Source: Dendrophyllia cribrosa (taxonomy: Eukaryota > Cnidaria > Anthozoa > Scleractinia > Dendrophylliidae). From it: a stretch of DNA of 64,000 nt. Shown here one piece after another: positions 54,401 through 62,873 of this stretch; position 1 is the first letter of the stretch, and the number at the start of each line of letters is the position of its first letter. Where the stretch lies: positions 18,995,927 to 19,059,926 of the forward strand of contig JAJLRJ010000011.1 in the NCBI GenBank assembly GCA_024195265.1. Direction: 5' to 3'. The notes beneath the pieces were generated by a model. That model searched no databases. It saw only the letters and a list, made by a program, of their open reading frames with translations, and was not told the origin of the DNA. The translations under genes were made by a program, and so were the position numbers.

Positions 54401-55225
54401 AGGTTATTTGAATAGGTAGAAGGAATATAGCTTTCCAATTTAGTTGAAAACAATCAGTGTTATAGGTTTTTTCATATTTTTTTGACCGATGTTGGATTTT
54501 TTGCAATTTTCGAGACCAAAATGCGATACAGTGTTTTGGATTTAACCTTCTCCAGATTGTATTCATCGTTGTTAATGTAGAGATGAAAGGTTGTTGGGTT
54601 CAACTGTTGCGTATGAATTAAAATTAAATTCCTATTTAAGTTTAAGATGTTGCGCCATGTAAGTGGAAACGCGTTATATATACTAAATAATAGGAAGACA
54701 TCAACGGGGGAGATACTCAGACTTCGCGATTCCCCTCCCAACACAAGCTCTCCAGTAGTGTCGAAAAGGTCGCCAACTTTATAGAAACCACATTCAGTTA
54801 GTCTTTTGCTGAAAACAGATTTGTTTTCGATACAAACATTCTTGTTATTCCACAAAACTTCATTTACAATTTCTTCAAATGTGGACGGGTTATTCTCATT
54901 TAGAGAGGACCATGACATAAGACACTCCTTATAGAAACAGGGGACAGTAATCGAGAGCTTTTTGTAGCAAAGTTAACAAGGGACTGTATGTCTTCTAGAT
55001 TAAAAGGGTTGATCATCAGACCTGACGAAAAACAGCTCATCGGCTTCCTGACATCTTCTTCGTCTCGCCTTACTCTCTGTGGAGCAGCCTCCTCATGACT
55101 CATCTGATCTCTTTCATTATCTCCATACATCTCTCTCAGGGCTGTTGTGACTGATGCATGTTCGTGCGCAGTAAGGAACCACCTCTCGAAGGCAGCTGGA
55201 CTTTGGGATTTCCGACTATGCCCCC

Positions 55226-55262
<37 letters not shown>

Positions 55263-58077
55263 TAGCCATCCATTCTAACTGATAACAATTCATACTATGC
55301 AACGAATTAATTGGGAAACTCATTGAAAAATGTAGTACATATACTTTAAAAGAGCTATGTCATGGTGATTTTGAGGTTTTCGGGTCAAAACCGTCCCAAA
55401 TTAAAACTAAGTACCTTTGTCGTACGCGAAATGCTTAAAGAACACTAACAGGAAGATATTAAGTGAATTTTAGCAGAGAAAATAAACCGTAATCGGAGTT
55501 TTAACGAATTTTCTAAGACACAAACGATAAACTTGAAAAAATTGGCCCAATTTTTTCAAGATACAATCCATTTCCATCCTGGCCATCTGCAGCCCAAGAC
55601 ACTTATTTTTACTTTAAGAGCACTAGTAGAATAATTTTAAACAAAACTGCATACTTATTTTTGGAATTTCACTGATATAAAAATGTATTTTGGCTTTTTA
55701 AAGTAACGTTAAAAATGGTGACATAGCCTCTTTAAACTATCTAATTCATAAATCAACTAAACTGCAGATACCGTGAACAATCTATTGCGTCACATTGGAT
55801 CAAATACAAACAGTGATAAGCAACAGACCACTGCAAGGACCGATCAAACAATGTGGAAAGGCATTCCCTCGAAATGGCACTACGGTCGGCCAAACCTGAC
55901 ATGATCAGCGCTCAAAGCTAGAAAGCAGACACAGACAGCTGTTTCGGGCTTGTTATGCCCTCGTCAGTGTGCCATAGCTAAAACATAATGAGAATCGGTA
56001 ACTTCACCTATCTCATATATGTCGCTTATCATTCCAGAAAGAGCTGTGATAGGGTAAATCGCACAATGGTCACGCCACAAACAACTGTGGCAAATGGCCA
56101 AAGGGCGATTCATCCTAACAACCGAGGACGAGGGCATAACAAGCCCGAAACAGCTGTCTGTGTCTGCATTCTAGTTTTGAGCGCTGATCATGTCAGGTTT
56201 GGCCGACCGTAGTGCCATTTCGAGAGAATGCCTTTCCACATTGTTTGATCGGTCCTTGCAGTGGTCTGTTGCTTATCACTGTTTGTATTTGATCCAATGT
56301 GACGCAATAAATTGTTCACGGTATCTGCAGTTTAGTTGATTTCTAATTCATAAACCGAATTAACATTTGAACCGAAAACAATTAAAAAGAACACACAAAA
56401 AGGTACTTACAGACACTGCAGAGCATTGACCACAGGGGCCGCCATGTTGGATGTTATAGCCTCGTTTCAATGCTGCATGTTAATGAGGCCTCAATTTCGT
56501 GTAAATCAAGTTGGCAGGGTAATTTCTTTAATCACTTCAAGTTTATTTAAGACTTTTTACCAAAATACTTAATGGTATTTCCATTATACTTTAAAAGTAA
56601 AGTATTCTTTGATGCTTTTATGTCTTTGAATCATTTAAGCCAAATAAAGAAACTTACACAGGCCACAAATTTCTCATTAATTAGCTCAAAATCAGTTCAA
56701 AATACTAATCATTATGCCAATAAAAATTAAATACTAACATTGGTGCATTTAGCATCCATTTTGCGGCAAAACAAAAGCGAAAAAGGTTCGACCACTATTC
56801 AGCCTCGTTTTCATGCTGAGAAATAAAAAAGAAAACGAGAATGCAAAGGACCGTGAACGAAAATGTTGCTGGTATACGCAGGATCTGTAAGAGATAAGAG
56901 CCTGCGTATACCGGCAGCATTTTCGTTCATGGTCCCTTGCATTCTCATTTTCATGTTTGTCTTTGGACCATAGATCTTGACAGATCCGTTATGCTGCGTT
57001 CTTTTTTTTTTTACATGGTTTCGCCATGTTCTCTCTGGCAGATAGTTTTGCTATCGCGCATGTTCATAAAACAACTGTGACTATTCTTTCGTGACTTTCG
57101 CGATGATAAAAGCTAACCGCAACTGGAGCTCAGGTCACGAAACTGTAAAGCAAACGTCTTGAATGGAATCATAAATGGTGATATAACTGGGGACGATTGC
57201 TGAGGGAACGAAGTTATTTGAAGTCTGTAAAATGCATGCAACTCATATACTGAATTAAGAAAAATCATAACGTGAACCGACTGTTGTGTCATAATTGCTT
57301 ATTGACGACAGAAAAATTTCCATATACATTGTATTAAATAAACAATAATAGTTCAAAATAAGAAAGACCTCAAACTAAACCTCATAAGAATCGAAAGCTG
57401 TTTTAAAAACAAAAGCTGACACAAGCGAAACTCTCGTAACCATCGGCCTCAGGATCAGAAAGGGTGATCGACTGTAGAGTTTCTGACAGTATTTGAAATT
57501 GTAAGAGATTTATCAAAGACGTATTCACATTCAATAGACTAGTAATTAATCTTTACTATATTTGATTTGAACCAGGATTAAACTTGGACCGAGGTTTTTT
57601 CAGGTCGACTTCGGGTATATAAAAATCCCTTAGTGGCCCCTTAGTGTGACCGTCCAAATGTAACCTGTAGCTAGCCTGTTGAGCAATACTTTCCATGACG
57701 TCTTTGAACTTTGCCAGTCGTCGTTAACGCGTTGGCAGTGTAAATCATTTATACCTGTACATTTGCATTTTCCAATCGGTCTATTCCAATTGCAGAACCG
57801 ACAGAACCCGTAGATTCAAAGCGATGGGTTTCTCGTATCCGCCGCGTATCCAGTTCAAAAAATATTTTTTCGACTACACCTCGTCAGTTTGACAATACCA
57901 AGCGTAGGTGATCGGCTTATTGATCGATAAGCTGGGAATGCCTCAGGAATGCCTCTAAGTGCCAGAGTACTCTACACAAGCCCGCTTTATCTAGAATATT
58001 TTTAAAACAGTGCTGCTTAACTAACCTGCAGTAATTTGCAATAGGCTACTCATCGCTATTAGTAAAACCAAAGCCAT
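38996..58077 (-). CDS. Gene C: chitobiase-type GH20 hexosaminidase with C-terminal anchor signal, 9 exons
   Basis: Exons 58077-58026, 48136-47456, 47112-46948, 46323-46052, 45940-45194, 44150-43913, 43052-42806, 42104-41973 and 39137-38996 total 2676 nt, or 891 aa, all GT-AG and in phase. Residues 1-17 are a signal peptide (MALVLLIAMSSLLQITA). Then come CHB_HEX (about 25-230), GH20b, the GH20 barrel with IFHFGGDEV (D536-E537) and the WNNIWEWG loop, and CHB_HEX_C with SADGSRYSR. The protein ends PSGSSTYLM, TSK, IVFLFAFALIIFMWR: small residues, a spacer and a hydrophobic run to the end, as in GPI-attachment signals; a short transmembrane anchor is the alternative. Intron 1 is 9.9 kb and full of transposons. 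The likely role is cell-surface trimming of GlcNAc/GalNAc-containing glycans or chitin oligomers. Confidence 0.92.
39542..39723. mobile_element. MITE, TTAAAGGCCCACCTTCACCC ends
   Basis: Perfect 24 bp inverted ends (right end GGGTGAAGGTGGGCCTTTAA), 182 bp in all, in gene C intron 8. No coding sequence. Confidence 0.9.
40000..40492. mobile_element. Palindromic TTAA-bounded element
   Basis: Ends TTAAAGCGCTACTGCGATCA and TGATCGCAGTAGCACTTTAA. Inner arms of more than 150 bp (for example GGCGGCCGTAAATTCTCGG against its mirror at 40144) are nearly identical. The centre is at about 40245-40310. Confidence 0.9.
41188..41823. mobile_element. MITE, TTAAAGGTCAAATGAACC ends
   Basis: Inverted ends TTAAAGGTCAAATGAACCAA and TTGGTTCATTTGACCTTTAA; 636 bp with no recognisable gene. 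The right end is about 150 bp from exon 8 of gene C. Confidence 0.88.
41973..42104 (-). CDS. Gene C exon 8: CHB_HEX_C
   Basis: Residues 801-844: YPGLTVQYSTDGTNWKDV and KIKLRT. Donor ACCAG/gtcaga. Reading through instead would end at a stop after 14 codons without the family SADG motif. Confidence 0.88.
42806..43052 (-). CDS. Gene C exon 7: end of the barrel
   Basis: Residues 719-800: HLWTETVRT, IFPRMLALAERAWHKA and ELYRLDKIGVAYRVP. Acceptor ttgttag/GAATGC, donor GCAAG/gtcaga. Confidence 0.94.
43066..43272. repeat. Degenerate tandem repeat next to gene C exon 7
   Basis: Units like GTAAGAACTTTTGAAAACAA with AAATAAAAAA spacers, about 6 copies of roughly 30 bp. Confidence 0.7.
43528..43714. repeat. 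C/T-rich tract and (CA)n, (AT)n microsatellites
   Basis: A 95 bp C and CT tract, then about 30 CA units and a short TA run. It explains several long proline, glycine and cysteine/valine frames on both strands. Confidence 0.95.
43913..44150 (-). CDS. Gene C exon 6: late barrel block
   Basis: Residues 640-718: LYFDHPEEPDPEERGYYW and RKVFGFMPDDLF. Acceptor tttgtag/GTGATT, donor GTAG/gtaaga. Confidence 0.94.
44260..44640 (+). mobile_element. SINE/LINE-like 3' remnant
   Basis: Ends AAGCGCCATGAGACATGTGA, TATGTGCGCTAC and a T-rich tail; this reads like a retroelement 3' end, but no target duplication was found. Confidence 0.35.
45194..45940 (-). CDS. Gene C exon 5: catalytic barrel
   Basis: Residues 391-639: VGGKRCFDL, LGSGPDSTTSGTGYYS, VIPEFDMPGHGNAAI, IFHFGGDEVAHGAW (D536-E537), LAGWEDGLM and YAWNNIWEWGGGKRAYELA. 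Exactly 249 codons. Confidence 0.95.
46052..46323 (-). CDS. Gene C exon 4: GH20b, second half, and barrel start
   Basis: Residues 300-390: GVFYGVQTLLGL, YRGMHLDVGRNF and KFHFHLTDDEGWR. Acceptor ttccag/GTAAGG, donor TGAG/gtagag, phase 0. Confidence 0.93.
46677..46838. repeat. Near-perfect palindrome, gene C intron 3
   Basis: AATAGCCCAATTTCGATATA is mirrored exactly at the other end. The arms of about 70 bp include ACATCACTACGAGG. The short centre carries ATAAGCCATATAAATCCC. Confidence 0.92.
46948..47112 (-). CDS. Gene C exon 3: GH20b, first half
   Basis: Residues 245-299: KLGIKVSPTPKESKVIKL, then ESYSLEVDSSTNVITITG. Acceptor aaacag/ACAAAC, donor ACAG/gtaggt, phase 1 at both ends. The intron after it is absent from A and B. 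Confidence 0.9.
47456..48136 (-). CDS. Gene C exon 2: CHB_HEX domain
   Basis: Residues 18-244: DWAVYFCNIRLMEP, HINGCLHKFE and PRWYVTATGL align to gene A exon 2. Acceptor cctag/GTTCTG, donor AAAAG/gtaccg. Confidence 0.93.
48237..48704. mobile_element. Diverged TTAA-bounded MITE, gene C intron 1
   Basis: TTAACTCTTTAACTCCTAAG against CACTCTGAGAGTGAAAGAGTTAA. Inner words such as AAAATACCATAGTAAT and ATTATGGTATTTTTCGA also mirror. Confidence 0.65.
49009..49440. mobile_element. MITE, GGCCCCGTCCACACTAATGC ends
   Basis: Ends GGCCCCGTCCACACTAATGC and GCATTAGTATGGACGGGGC. The inside is built of GTTTTCGAAAACG-like words repeated in both orientations. 432 bp. Confidence 0.88.
49529..49744 (+). repeat. 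Two tandem 108 bp units
   Basis: Identical copies starting CTATAACAGGATGG at 49529 and 49637. Near-identity suggests a recent duplication. Confidence 0.95.
51201..51371 (+). repeat. Tandem duplication, period 94 bp
   Basis: ATGCTGGATACTATTGTGAC to CTCGATTCGTTCCGCTTAGC occurs at 51201 and 51295 with two substitutions. Confidence 0.95.
51406..51540. repeat. (AAT)n/(ATT)n hairpin followed by G-rich tract
   Basis: A run of AAT units faces a run of ATT units, so the strand can fold back on itself. A G-rich tract with A spacers follows. Confidence 0.9.
52793..53706 (-). pseudogene. CXC (tesmin/TSO1-like) domain gene, 3' part, decayed
   Basis: Minus-strand pieces in shifting frames: LNTNSVSFWDPIPNLKVKT, DRDLFGRLFIVANARQIN, MEVMTYELSPIPCAL, ILDGMAGVQMTKSGNATTFG and a C-terminal Cys cluster (CQTNCSCTNVGLSCTKACTC) ending in an acidic tail. 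I associate these words with a repeat-linked gene family of uncertain function; the family name is tentative. Frame changes near 53150 and 53390 make it a pseudogene. Its 5' part is at 54966-55215 beyond a LINE. Confidence 0.65.
53717..54965 (-). mobile_element. 5'-truncated LINE with zf-RVT domain
   Basis: Minus-strand frames read a non-LTR retrotransposon C-terminus: GFYKVGDLFDTTGEL, FPLTWRNIL, LREFQYTIYQ, then VESPLCYWCKTDIETLEHFL and FQCPRVRLFWNEV, the zinc-knuckle-like zf-RVT region. A frameshift lies near 54360. The poly(A) tail is the T run at 53717. AGCAAAGTT (53708-53716 and 54966-54974) flanks it as a 9 bp target duplication. Most of the RT is missing. Confidence 0.85.
54966..55215 (-). 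pseudogene. CXC-domain gene, 5' part, separated by the LINE
   Basis: Minus frame reads AAFERWFLTAHEHASVTTAL, REMYGDNERDQ, then DEEDVRKPMSCF and INPFNLEDIQSLVNFA, ending at the LINE. The other side resumes with GVVLPQSVAECLL, the expected continuation. A frameshift occurs around 55040. Confidence 0.6.
55219..55262. repeat. Poly(C) tract
   Basis: About 40 C with one T interruption. Confidence 0.95.
55344..55737. mobile_element. MITE related to 34213-34615
   Basis: Ends TTTAAAAGAGCTATGTCATG and GGTGACATAGCCTCTTTAAA. The inner block CCATTTCCATCCTGGCCATC is the inverse of GATGGCTCGGATGGAAATGG in the other copy. Confidence 0.8.
55753..56342. mobile_element. Large palindromic element flanked by 12 bp direct repeats
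   Basis: Arms 55753-55985 and 56110-56342 mirror each other (for example ACAGCTGTTTCGGGCTTGTT with its complement). CTAATTCATAAA stands directly outside on both sides (55741-55752, 56343-56354), which looks like a target duplication. The CCCTCGTCAGTGTG-type block resembles the tail words of Penelope-like copies. Confidence 0.8.
56831..56952. repeat. Palindrome
   Basis: GAAAACGAGAATGCAAAGGA returns as its near mirror at 56933-56952. The centre is GGATCTGTAAGAGATAAGAG. Confidence 0.88.
56953..58025. other. Gene C intron 1, end near exon 1
   Basis: No supported gene or repeat structure. Confidence 0.4.
58026..58077 (-). CDS. Gene C exon 1: signal peptide
   Basis: ATG at 58077 gives 17 residues of signal peptide ending GCAG/gttagt in phase 1, the phase demanded by exon 2 and the same phase as exon 1 of gene A. 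It lies 9.9 kb from exon 2, so an RNA read across the junction would be the proof. Confidence 0.75.
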
Positions 58078-58265
58078 CTTTGGACTAACTTCTCGCGCTG
58101 AGTTCACTTCCAAAGCTCAAAGGTGCAGAACACTGCTGAGTGCTCTTCATGTAAACACAGGAGACAGCATATTATGTTCCAAGCCACACCTTCTTTTGTT
58201 GCCTTGTCACGCTACTTCCTCATGATTATTGTTTGTTTAGTAGCCATCTTTAACCCCGGGTCTTT
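58078..58265. other. Upstream flank of gene C
   Basis: Presumed promoter region. I see no TATA box or other element I could name. Confidence 0.3.
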
Positions 58266-58279
58266 AACCGAGACTAAAA

Positions 58280-58440
58280 TGAATACGTAAGGCTAAAGAA
58301 GCTTTTTTAATTTCAAAAGGCAGAACAACTTGTACCTCACGGCCCGGCTTTTTTAATTTCAAAAGGCAGAACACTTGTACCTCACGGCCTCGACATTCGC
58401 GAAGTTCATACTAAATTCACTTTTGTATTAGTTTCCTTTC
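58280..58440 (+). mobile_element. Fragment of Penelope-like 3' end with internal duplication
   Basis: GCTTTTTTAATTTCAAAAGG, then CAGAACACTTGTACCTCACG occurs twice in tandem and matches the 3' coding end of the copy at 58689-59078. Confidence 0.7.
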
Positions 58441-58688
58441 ATTGTTTTTGACTTTCAATCCTTCACTTCCTCGCATCTCTAACAAAATTAAAAAAAAAAC
58501 ATTATAGTTAACTACTCTCTCAGCTCTCTTCGTACGTTGTAACAAAGCTTTCAAACATTTGCCTCTTGTAGCCTTCAGACGCTGCCCTAACCTCCGTGAC
58601 ATACTAGTTTCAGCTAAACTCCCTTCTAACTCTACAAACCCCTAACCCCAACAACTCCGTTGCGGTTCTTTCCGTTGCGAAAAGAACT

Positions 58689-59078
58689 GTGCTCATGTGT
58701 GCTACTTGTCCCCACATTTCTGACGCACTTACTAACTATACTTTCTTCAAATCTAACCTGACCTGTGACACCAAAAATTTAATCTGCATGATTCAATGTA
58801 ACCGCTGTAATTTACAACATATTGGAGAGACTAAACGACGCTTAAAAGACAGATTTAATGAACACCGCCGTACCATAGATAATCCTAACACCAAGTCTAA
58901 ACCTATCAAGTATTGCCGCCGAACATTTTCCGGCTCCTCTCCTAATCACACTACTAATGACATGCAACTAATTGTCATTGAAAAAAGTTTCTCTAACCAA
59001 TTAGACTCAATACGTAAGGCCAAAGAAGCTTTTTTAATTTCAAAAAGGAGAACACTTGTACCTCAGTCACGGCCTTAA
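58689..59078 (+). mobile_element. Penelope-like GIY-YIG fragment, third subtype
   Basis: LICMIQCNRCNLQHIGETKR, RLKDRFNEHRR, then a short C-terminal part ending SKRRTLVPQSRP. The IGET block matches the nuclease of the copy at 1076 but the flanks differ. The Cys-rich part is frameshifted just upstream. Confidence 0.75.
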
Positions 59079-59264
59079 CATTCTCGAAGAAACATACTAA
59101 TTATTCACTTTTGCATTGGTTTCCGTTCGTTGTTTACTGTATATTTTTCGTTATCAGCTAGCCTATTTCTGTCTATCATTGTTATTTTTCTAGGCTTAGC
59201 CTTACGTATTTCTCTTGGTTTTCACATGACGTCATAAAAATTCAAAAATCTAAAGTATATGTCC

Positions 59265-61150
59265 TACAAAGCTGTTTCTGACATGGTTAGTGGATACCAG
59301 TGTTATAATCTTCCACAAAAAGTTTCAGGTTTTAACGATGTTTTGCTTCCGATTTATAAAGGTTTTAAATGTGTCACGCAATTCGTCACGCCGATTTCAG
59401 ATAAGCCGTGAAAATAAACAAAATTAAACCGCCAGTTGAAAGTTATTTTTTAATTATAGATGCTTATAAGCCGATTTAATGGCACTTATAGTGAATACAA
59501 TATTTTGTGATTTGATTTTTGGTGTCATTGAGCAAAAAATATGTTTTTCTTATTATTGATAGTTTTGATTCTTAAACCACTCAAACAAAAGACCCTTAAG
59601 ACTAGCAACATATCATCACTATTTTATTTGCAAACAAGCATATCTATCAAGATCTGGGGGTGGGAGGGTACTAGTTGCTGGCCAATATTTAGTGCAAAGG
59701 CGAAAGTTGCATGAAGGCCAACTTGAAGAGGTGGTGATTTTCAAAACTAGACATAAGAGGTGGAGTTAGAACAGCTGGTGACAGTCAGTAGTCGAGGGTC
59801 AGTTCATCTAGGGTGATCAAGTTTGATACCATTGCCTATCACGTGACCTGGCTAAGCCTAAACCTAGGACCTAACCCCTAATTAGGCCCGGCCCTGAGCT
59901 AAGCTACCCCTCACCCTAGAAATTGTTCTAGTCCTAGAATCTTAACCCTAACCCCAGGTTTGAACTATCCCTAACCCTAGCTGTCGCCGGGGGGTGTCAA
60001 AAGCCCTGGTCACGTGACCTCCATTTTTCTTGCTTAACTCATTGTCGTCCGTGACTTTTTACGTTTTTGAGCGATTTTCTGCATACACATGCCCCATAGT
60101 GACTCCATATTTGGGGTTACCATGGAAAGTGCTGCTGTTCTAAAACACTGAAGGCTCGAGTTTTCTAGAAACGTCATTCTGACGTAGTGTTTTTGCTTCG
60201 ATGAGCGATAATAACGGTTCTAATATGGTTTATATGCGATTTTTGGTAAGTTTATAGCCATTTTTCATCTTTAGTAGCTGCCTGATGAACATCATTAAGC
60301 GTGAAGGTAGCTAAGAGTCCACTTTCTCAATGAAGCGAGCTAGGTGTTGTACTTCGTTTACGAATTTGGCTCGTTACTCGTTGAACTGGAAAAATGGCCG
60401 CCACAAAACGAAGTAGCTTTGGGACTCGACTCTGGATGAATTTCTCGACCTACCACGGCATATTTTGGAAGTTATGACCACGGAAGAACACAACAAGCGC
60501 GAAATTTCGGTGGTAGGTCGGAGTGGCTGTGGACTTAGAATAAATATGAAATATGTGGGGGAAGGAACGAACCCTGTCAAAAATTCTCAATATTTCCCAG
60601 CATGCAGTGCGGTCGCGATGTTGAAAATCGAGACAAGGCCAGGATGCACTGGAACGAGAGGCTGTAGCTCGGCCCGAGCAACGAATAAGAGCAAAAACAA
60701 AATCACTTCTAAGGTAGGACTAGGACTGAATTTTGCTGTAAATGTTGACTTTTGGGTTTGCAACGATGATTTCAATAAAAAAAACTGAAGGCAAAAACGT
60801 GATTTTTGTTGTTTTTCTATGACGTTAAAAACGGTCATTTTTGTTCTTCTCCAAATTCAAACGCTGACTTTTTTGTGTTTATTGGGTATCTCAATTTGAA
60901 GGACTTTCTAGTCAATGCTCGCAACTGCAATGTTCACGCGATTGAGAAAGTTGCAATTTTTTAAAGCAGTGGAGTCTTACCGGTCCTTTTGGACCGATTA
61001 TGGCCGGGACTGACAAGAATTAGTTAAGATTTTGAATTTTTGGCCGCCATGTTGGTGTCCCCAAGTGGGACGCTCTTACTAAAAATGTCTAATACTCATT
61101 TCTTGAACGAAATGCTTTTGCGCTTCAAAATTTGGCCGTGGCTCAGATCG
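59265..61150 (+). repeat. Dispersed repeat, copy 2, with 1.5 kb insertion
   Basis: The parts 59265-59525 and 61020-61150 match 8385-9045 in order. About 1.5 kb between them (59526-61020) is absent from the other copy and contains CCTAACCCTAA-like words at 59860-59985 but no recognisable gene. Confidence 0.65.
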
Positions 61151-61487
61151 ACTCAGATGTGGTTTTAAACTCTCTACAATTCCATAAACATTTTAGAATC
61201 GAAATCTGTTGTTAAATGCTTCTAAATTTTGATATGACGTAACTCGTAAGTGAAAACCAACTATATATAAAAAGCGAATGTAAATTTTACCTCATTGTAC
61301 CTGAAGAAGGCTGGTATCGCCAGCCGAAATATAGTACACCTTTAAAAATTGTACCTACGTTGTATCGGCTTTTGCTTTTATATTATTATTTTCACTTGTT
61401 AAACCGATCAGATCACTTGTTTGATCCAACGTACACCAGCAGGATTGTCGTCCGCGGTTACTTGCTTAAACTTCTCATAAAAACGAC

Positions 61488-61592
61488 CCCCGAGGGAGGG
61501 GGAGGGGGAGGGGGGAGGGGGAGGGGGGAGGGGGGAGGGGGGAGGGGGGAGGGGGGAGGGGGGAGGGGGGAGGGGGGAGGGGGGAGGGGCAC
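61488..61592. repeat. (AGGGGGG)n tract
   Basis: About 13 units of 7 bp, able to form G-quadruplexes. It explains proline- and glycine-rich frames on both strands. Confidence 0.95.
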
Positions 61593-62070
61593 GGGGGAGG
61601 TTTTCCAATTCCTTGTAATGTTTCTTTTGTGTGGGCGGGAAGGGGACGGATGGGTGTCATTCGGCGGGCGAACAGCTAAAATTGTATTTTTTATTTCCCA
61701 ATATTTCGATTAGACAAAACTAACAGGGATTGTGGTAACGGTTAAAAATTTAAAATAGTTAAAGACGTTTCTGATGGGTAACCCACTGTTTCCCTTTTGC
61801 GTTATCCAGTCAAGACCATCTGACCCATTTAAAACTCATCCTTGAACGACTTGAACTTCTGATGAGCAATACCATTAATTATATCTTGTTAGAAGAATGG
61901 ATTCTGATGGTCTTGACTACACGACCCGAAAGTCGTTTTTAGGTGCTCTTTACTGCCAAGGCGGATGCAAGCATCCCTTTAAGCGCCAGCTCCACACAAC
62001 ACATGTGGTAGCTGTTGGCTGGGGACAGCACGGCCGTCCTCCAACGGCATGCGTATGGGAAGGTGGATCA
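61593..62070. other. Spacer
   Basis: No supported gene. ACCATCTGAC and its near mirror at 61810-61910 suggest a short inverted repeat. Confidence 0.3.
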
Positions 62071-62077
62071 GCATTTT

Positions 62078-62260
62078 TCCATATATTACTCATGTGTCAT
62101 AAAACTACATTCCTTGAAGGTTTTATCCTGTTTGTTTTACTAGATTTCAGTTGATGTAATTAGAAGCCAAGTCTTATTAAAATATGCTCATTCTACTCAC
62201 AGAAGTAAAACTTTTGTTGGGAAGCATTTATTTAAGGTGGCTCGACTGGTTTTTTTGGAG
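62078..62260 (+). repeat. Dispersed repeat (GGTGGCTCGACTG family), copy 2
   Basis: Matches 16360-16515 and is followed directly by AAGGTGGCTCGACTGG, which starts the other copy, so units may join end to end. Confidence 0.7.
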
Positions 62261-62873
62261 GCGATACCCCCCAAATTTGAGCATCAACTACGACGTCATT
62301 AACAACGATGTTTTGCTGAATTAAGTTCAAATAAAACTTGACTTGATAAGAAAAATTATTTTACTATCGACTTAGCGTTTTTATACATATCGTACTTCAG
62401 TCAGTTCAACTTTGTTTATCACGGCTAATCAACTGCATACCAACTTGCGCTCGCAAGTAATTTGCATCTACGGACGCGCGCGCTGTGCGTAGTCATGCCT
62501 GAAAATCTATTGTCTCGTCTCGACTTGAGGTCTACTTGATTATCAAGTGCACTTCAAGTGCACTTTGGTCCCTATTGTGAACCGGCCTATTGACTCTTGA
62601 CTTTGACAACGCTTATATCATTAACACAGATACCTGCCGTGTCTAATGAGGCGGACAATAACTCTTGCCCGTTACCAAGACAATACTACATTGTTTTGAA
62701 CAAACATTCTTAATTTGTTTCTGCAATGTTATGCATTTTTATTCCCTACATCTTTTAATTAATTTGTGTTTACCCTTCGAAGACTGCAGTACAGGCAGCC
62801 GATAGCTCAGATTTTAAAAACGTTTTAGCCAGAGAACGTTTTTACATTTATTCTGCATGAATTAGGGGCCGTC

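Larger units (their letters stand above)
52277..56822. mobile_element. Candidate large TIR transposon carrying a CXC-domain gene
   Basis: About 55 bp at 52277-52335 (CTCAGCATCAAAACGAGGCT, GAATAGTGGTTGAACC, TTTCGCCGCAAA) recur inverted at 56761-56822. The 4.5 kb between them holds a decayed CXC-domain gene, a LINE, a poly(C) tract, a MITE and a palindrome. No transposase is identified, so the link between the ends and the cargo is inference. Confidence 0.5.

Noticed and set aside
59860..59985. Interstitial telomere repeat
   Set aside because: CCTAACCCTAA-like words are present, but they are irregular and mixed with CTAGG/TTAGG variants, not a clean array.
60465..60788. 107-codon frame inside the 1.5 kb insertion
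   Set aside because: No motif recognised, no codon or splice support; both strands are open here by chance.
61360..61713. Glycine/arginine- or proline-rich frames
   Set aside because: Produced by the (AGGGGGG)n tract.
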